From Acidobacteriota bacterium (GTDB taxonomy: Bacteria > Acidobacteriota > Terriglobia > Terriglobales > Acidobacteriaceae), in contig JAJXXG010000786.1 in the NCBI GenBank assembly GCA_021781255.1, forward strand, positions 1 through 7,944: DNA of 7,944 nucleotides, written 5' to 3'. The notes beneath the pieces are model-generated. The model did not search any database, was not told the DNA's origin, and saw only the letters and a list, made by a program, of their open reading frames with translations. Numbering within the stretch: the first letter of the stretch is position 1; every line of letters begins with the position of its first letter. This document shows positions 5,469 through 7,944 of this stretch, one piece after another. The position numbers were made by a program, and so were the translations under genes.

Positions 5469-6338
5469 ATGGCAATATCACGCTTGCTTTCGCGGTCGTC
5501 GGCGGATTTTCCGCGGCGCATCGTGTGCCTTTCCGATGAGACGACAGAGACGCTTTACCTGCTGGGCGAGCAGGAGAGAATCGTTGGCGTTTCCGGCTTT
5601 TCAGTACGCCCGCCGGAGGTGCGCAGCAAGCCAAGGGTATCCACCTTCCAAGACGCGGACTACAAGGCCATCCTGCGGTTGAAGCCGGATCTTGTGCTGG
5701 CCTTCTCTGATGTGCAGGCGGAGATTGCGCGGCAGCTGATTCTGTGCGGTGTGCCTGTGATGTGCTTCAACCAGCGGAGTATTCGCGAGATTCTGGAGAT
5801 GATTCTGGCAGTTTCGCGGCTGGTGGGCAGGGAGGCGCAGGGAGAAGCCCTGGTGAATGAGCTGGCGACTGGACTGGAGCAGATTGCAGAGTCTGCGAGC
5901 CGATTTCCGTATCGGCCTCGCATCTTCTTTGAGGAATGGTACGATCCGCTGATCAGCGGGATTGCGTGGGTGGAAGAGCTGATGGAGATAGCAGGCGGCG
6001 AGGTGCTTTTTCCGGAGCTGCGCGAATGCGGCAAGTCGCAGGACCGGGTTGTTGCACCGTCGGAAGTGGTTGCGCGTAACCCGCAGGTGATTGTTGCCTC
6101 GTGGTGCGGGATGAAGGTAAAGCGGCAGACGATTGTTGCGCGCGCCGGGTGGGAGACGACGGATGCGGTACGGAATGGGCATGTGTATGAGATTCCTTCC
6201 AGTTGCATACTGCAACCGGGGCCGGCGGCATTCACGGAAGGTGTACAGAGGTTACATGCCATTCTGGCGCGCGTTTCTGGCGTTGAGCCTGCGTGCGTTA
6301 TGGGACGGCAGTCGATGCCTGCTGTGCCGCTCGAGTAG
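5469..6338 (+). CDS. BtuF-like periplasmic-binding-fold protein (cobalamin/Fe-chelate binding family), no visible signal peptide
   Basis: The 289-residue product has the fold of the BtuF/FepB class III substrate-binding proteins. RRIVCLSDETTETLYLLGEQ (about 16-35) is followed by IVGVSGF, then the first-lobe block ILRLKPDLVLAFSDVQAEIA and GVPVMCFNQRS. A long connecting helix leads to the second lobe, with PRIFFEEWYDPLISGIAWVEEL, GGEVLFPEL and VVARNPQVIVASWCG, ending in ILQPGPAAFTEGVQRLHAIL. The N-terminus (MAISRLLSRSS) is not a convincing secretion signal and no lipobox is seen. No transporter permease or ATPase gene is adjacent. A TTG at 5442 preceded by GAGGAA (5431-5436) is an alternative start with better ribosome-site spacing, adding nine residues and no signal peptide. 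The gene starts 61 bases after the thioesterase. A cytosolic or sensory role is possible, and the ligand is unproven. Confidence 0.85.
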   Translation: MAISRLLSRSSADFPRRIVCLSDETTETLYLLGEQERIVGVSGFSVRPPEVRSKPRVSTFQDADYKAILRLKPDLVLAFSDVQAEIARQLILCGVPVMCFNQRSIREILEMILAVSRLVGREAQGEALVNELATGLEQIAESASRFPYRPRIFFEEWYDPLISGIAWVEELMEIAGGEVLFPELRECGKSQDRVVAPSEVVARNPQVIVASWCGMKVKRQTIVARAGWETTDAVRNGHVYEIPSSCILQPGPAAFTEGVQRLHAILARVSGVEPACVMGRQSMPAVPLE

Positions 6339-6452
6339 AATGAAGAGGACGATTTCTGCGGGTTGTGTCTCGCGACAAACGGTTCAGTCTTCCCCGCGCA
6401 ACAGAGGCAGGCACAACCGGCCGGCAGAGATTTGAAAAGGAGCAACGAGACT

Positions 6453-7283
6453 ATGGCTCATTCGCATGCCATGCCTTCGCCGGTGGCTTTGCCCGGCGTG
6501 TCCAAGATCATCGCAGTGGGTTCCGGCAAGGGCGGAGTGGGCAAGACCACGGTGGCCGTGAACCTGGCGATTGCGTTGTCGCGGCTGGGCCAGCGCGTGG
6601 GACTGATTGATGCCGATATCTACGGCCCGAACGTGCCGCTGATGATGGGCTCGACGCAGCAGCCGCGAGTGGGTGCTGACAACCAGATTCAGCCGAACGA
6701 GACGCACGGCATCAAGACGATCTCGATTGGGTATATTTCGCCCGGCGACAAGCCGCTGGTGATGCGCGGACCGATGCTGCACCAGATCATCCGCCAGTTT
6801 CTGCAGCAGGTGGAGTGGGGCGAACTGGACTACCTGATTGTGGACTTGCCGCCGGGAACGGGCGATGTGGTGATCTCGCTGGTGCAGACGGTGCCGCTTA
6901 CGGGCGCGGTGGTGGTGTCAACGCCGAGCGACGTGAGCCTGCAGGATGCGCGCAAGGCGCTGGAGATGTTTGCGCAGGTGAATGTGGAGGTGCTGGGCAT
7001 TGTGGAGAATATGAGCCACTTTACCTGCCCGCACTGCCAGCAGCAGATTGACATCTTCTCCAAGGGCGGAGCGGAGCGCACGGCGCAGCAGTATGGCATT
7101 CCGTTCCTGGGATCGATTGAGCTGATTCCGGCGATTCGCGAGGGCGGCGATCGCGGTCTTCCGGTGACGCTGGCGGGACCCAAGAGCCCGCAGGCGACGG
7201 AGTTCTACAACGCAGCGCAGAAGCTGATGGAACGCGCGGAGGCCGCCGCGGCCAAGTCGTCAGACGTGATTGAGATCAGCTAG
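6453..7283 (+). CDS. mrp: Mrp/ApbC-family P-loop ATPase, iron-sulfur cluster carrier
   Basis: Mrp/NBP35 proteins bind an Fe-S cluster between two subunits and deliver it to apo-proteins in the cytosol. This 276-residue protein has the deviant Walker A motif GSGKGGVGKTT (23-33) with signature lysine K26. It also has the family-specific DADIYGPN (53-60), the switch motif DLPPGTGD (131-138) and the cluster-binding C192-x2-C195 in TCPHC, followed by FSKGGAE. Only about 17 residues precede the P-loop domain, so the MIP18/DUF59 domain found at the N-terminus of many bacterial Mrp proteins is absent. The ATG at 6453 has AAGGAG (6437-6442) ten bases upstream; the frame extends 30 codons further without similarity. 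It lies 114 bases after the BtuF-like gene and ends at a strong terminator, so it is the last gene of the plus-strand series. Confidence 0.96.
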   Translation: MAHSHAMPSPVALPGVSKIIAVGSGKGGVGKTTVAVNLAIALSRLGQRVGLIDADIYGPNVPLMMGSTQQPRVGADNQIQPNETHGIKTISIGYISPGDKPLVMRGPMLHQIIRQFLQQVEWGELDYLIVDLPPGTGDVVISLVQTVPLTGAVVVSTPSDVSLQDARKALEMFAQVNVEVLGIVENMSHFTCPHCQQQIDIFSKGGAERTAQQYGIPFLGSIELIPAIREGGDRGLPVTLAGPKSPQATEFYNAAQKLMERAEAAAAKSSDVIEIS

Positions 7284-7310
7284 ATTTGGGATTGCAGTCG
7301 AAAGCAGATG

Positions 7311-7343
7311 AAAGCGGGGCTTGCGCCCCGCTTTCTGTTTTTT
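7311..7343 (+). terminator. Strong intrinsic terminator after mrp
   Basis: AAAGCGGGGC (7311-7320) and GCCCCGCTTT (7325-7334) form a perfect 10-bp stem with a TTGC tetraloop. CTGTTTTTT follows (7335-7343). It begins 27 bases after the mrp stop. On the minus strand the stem ends in three Ts without a longer run, so it may give weaker termination of the convergent threonine aldolase gene too. Confidence 0.93.
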
Positions 7344-7363
7344 GGCATGGGTGCAGATTGAAC

Positions 7364-7944
7364 CTATTGGCGGATGAGCGATTCCATCTCTTCGGTCAGT
7401 GCTTCTCCGGCAGTGACGCAGGCGGCACGATCGACGTCGTTGTGCGTGACGAGGCGAACGGCATCCGGCGCGACGGCGCTGACGAGCACGCCGCGGGCTT
7501 TGAGTCGGGCGACGAGATCGGCTGCTGTTACGCCGCCGGTCAGGCGGAAGATGACGATGTTGGTCTCGACCGTGTCGGGATCGATGGAGACGCCCTCAAG
7601 GTTGCCGAGGACTTCCGCGAGCAGTCGGGCGTTGGCGTGGTCCTCGTGCAGGCGCGCAGGCATCTGCTCGAGGGCGATGAGTCCGGCGGCGGCCAGCACG
7701 CCCGCCTGCCGCATGCCGCCGCCGAGGGCTTTGCGGTAGATGCGCGCCTCGGCGATGAGCGCGCGGGAGCCGACGAGCATGGAGCCGACGGGTGCGCAGA
7801 GACCCTTGGAGAGGCAGAACATGATGGTATCGAAGCCGGCGGTGAGCGTGCGGACGTCGAGGCCGAGATGAGTCGCGGCATTGAAGACGCGTGCGCCGTC
7901 GAGGTGGGTGGGCAGGTTGCGTTTGCCGACTTCGTGCCAGATCT
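7364..7944 (-). CDS. ltaE: Low-specificity L-threonine aldolase (C-terminal part, cut by window edge)
   Basis: This PLP enzyme splits L-threonine or allo-threonine into glycine and acetaldehyde in the cytosol. The 192 visible residues cover the second half of the roughly 340-residue family. HLDGAR, near the start, matches the conserved block that contacts the cofactor and substrate. FCLSKGLCAPVGS contains the PLP-binding lysine (codon at 7807-7805). KALGGGMRQAGVLAAAGLIAL and the EDHANARLLAE helix follow. The small domain ends with VRLVTHNDVDR, as in E. coli LtaE. The reading frame is open to the window edge, with the first full codon at 7942, so the start and the N-terminal half lie outside. 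It converges on mrp across the shared terminator region. Stereochemical preference cannot be judged from this part. Confidence 0.94.
   Translation of the reverse strand, partial: IWHEVGKRNLPTHLDGARVFNAATHLGLDVRTLTAGFDTIMFCLSKGLCAPVGSMLVGSRALIAEARIYRKALGGGMRQAGVLAAAGLIALEQMPARLHEDHANARLLAEVLGNLEGVSIDPDTVETNIVIFRLTGGVTAADLVARLKARGVLVSAVAPDAVRLVTHNDVDRAACVTAGEALTEEMESLIRQ

Noticed and set aside
4841..7283. The idea that the thioesterase, BtuF-like and Mrp genes form a dedicated new pathway
   Set aside because: The spacings of 61 and 114 bases permit separate promoters, and the families have unrelated known roles. Co-orientation alone is not enough.

Overview
This is an ordinary, GC-rich bacterial chromosomal segment. 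The predicted proteins most resemble, from memory of the families, those of soil Acidobacteriota (Terriglobia/Acidobacteriaceae type). That placement is inference, because no rRNA or other phylogenetic marker is present. I see no mobile element, CRISPR array, tRNA or rRNA. Long overlapping open frames on the opposite strand of real genes are common here and reflect the high GC content.

Layout from left to right. (1) The 5' part of uvrA (minus strand) runs off the left edge. (2) A 230-base upstream region follows, with a candidate uvrA promoter and a pair of overlapping inverted repeats. (3) An easily missed 55-residue membrane-protein gene lies on the plus strand with a good ribosome binding site and its own terminator. 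It converges on (4) a class III-like sirtuin deacylase gene (minus), which lies downstream of (5) a zinc-free quinone oxidoreductase gene (minus). (6) A strong minus-strand terminator then ends a unit made of a small TPR protein gene and a polyprenyl-phosphate-type family 2 glycosyltransferase gene, both minus. (7) A 132-base divergent promoter region separates these from a plus-strand series: a hotdog acyl-CoA thioesterase with a charged tail, a BtuF-like metal-chelate or cobalamin-binding-fold protein without a visible signal peptide, and an Mrp/ApbC-type Fe-S carrier ATPase. (8) A perfect 10-bp terminator closes the plus-strand series. It is followed by the convergent 3' part of a threonine aldolase gene (minus), which runs off the right edge.

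The genes look like housekeeping functions placed side by side: DNA repair, protein deacylation, redox detoxification, envelope or lipid-linked glycosylation, acyl-CoA turnover, Fe-S assembly and amino-acid catabolism. They do not form one dedicated pathway. I found no convincing undescribed multi-gene system. The items most worth checking are the small membrane-protein gene, the possible leaderless start of the glycosyltransferase, and the start and localisation of the BtuF-like protein.
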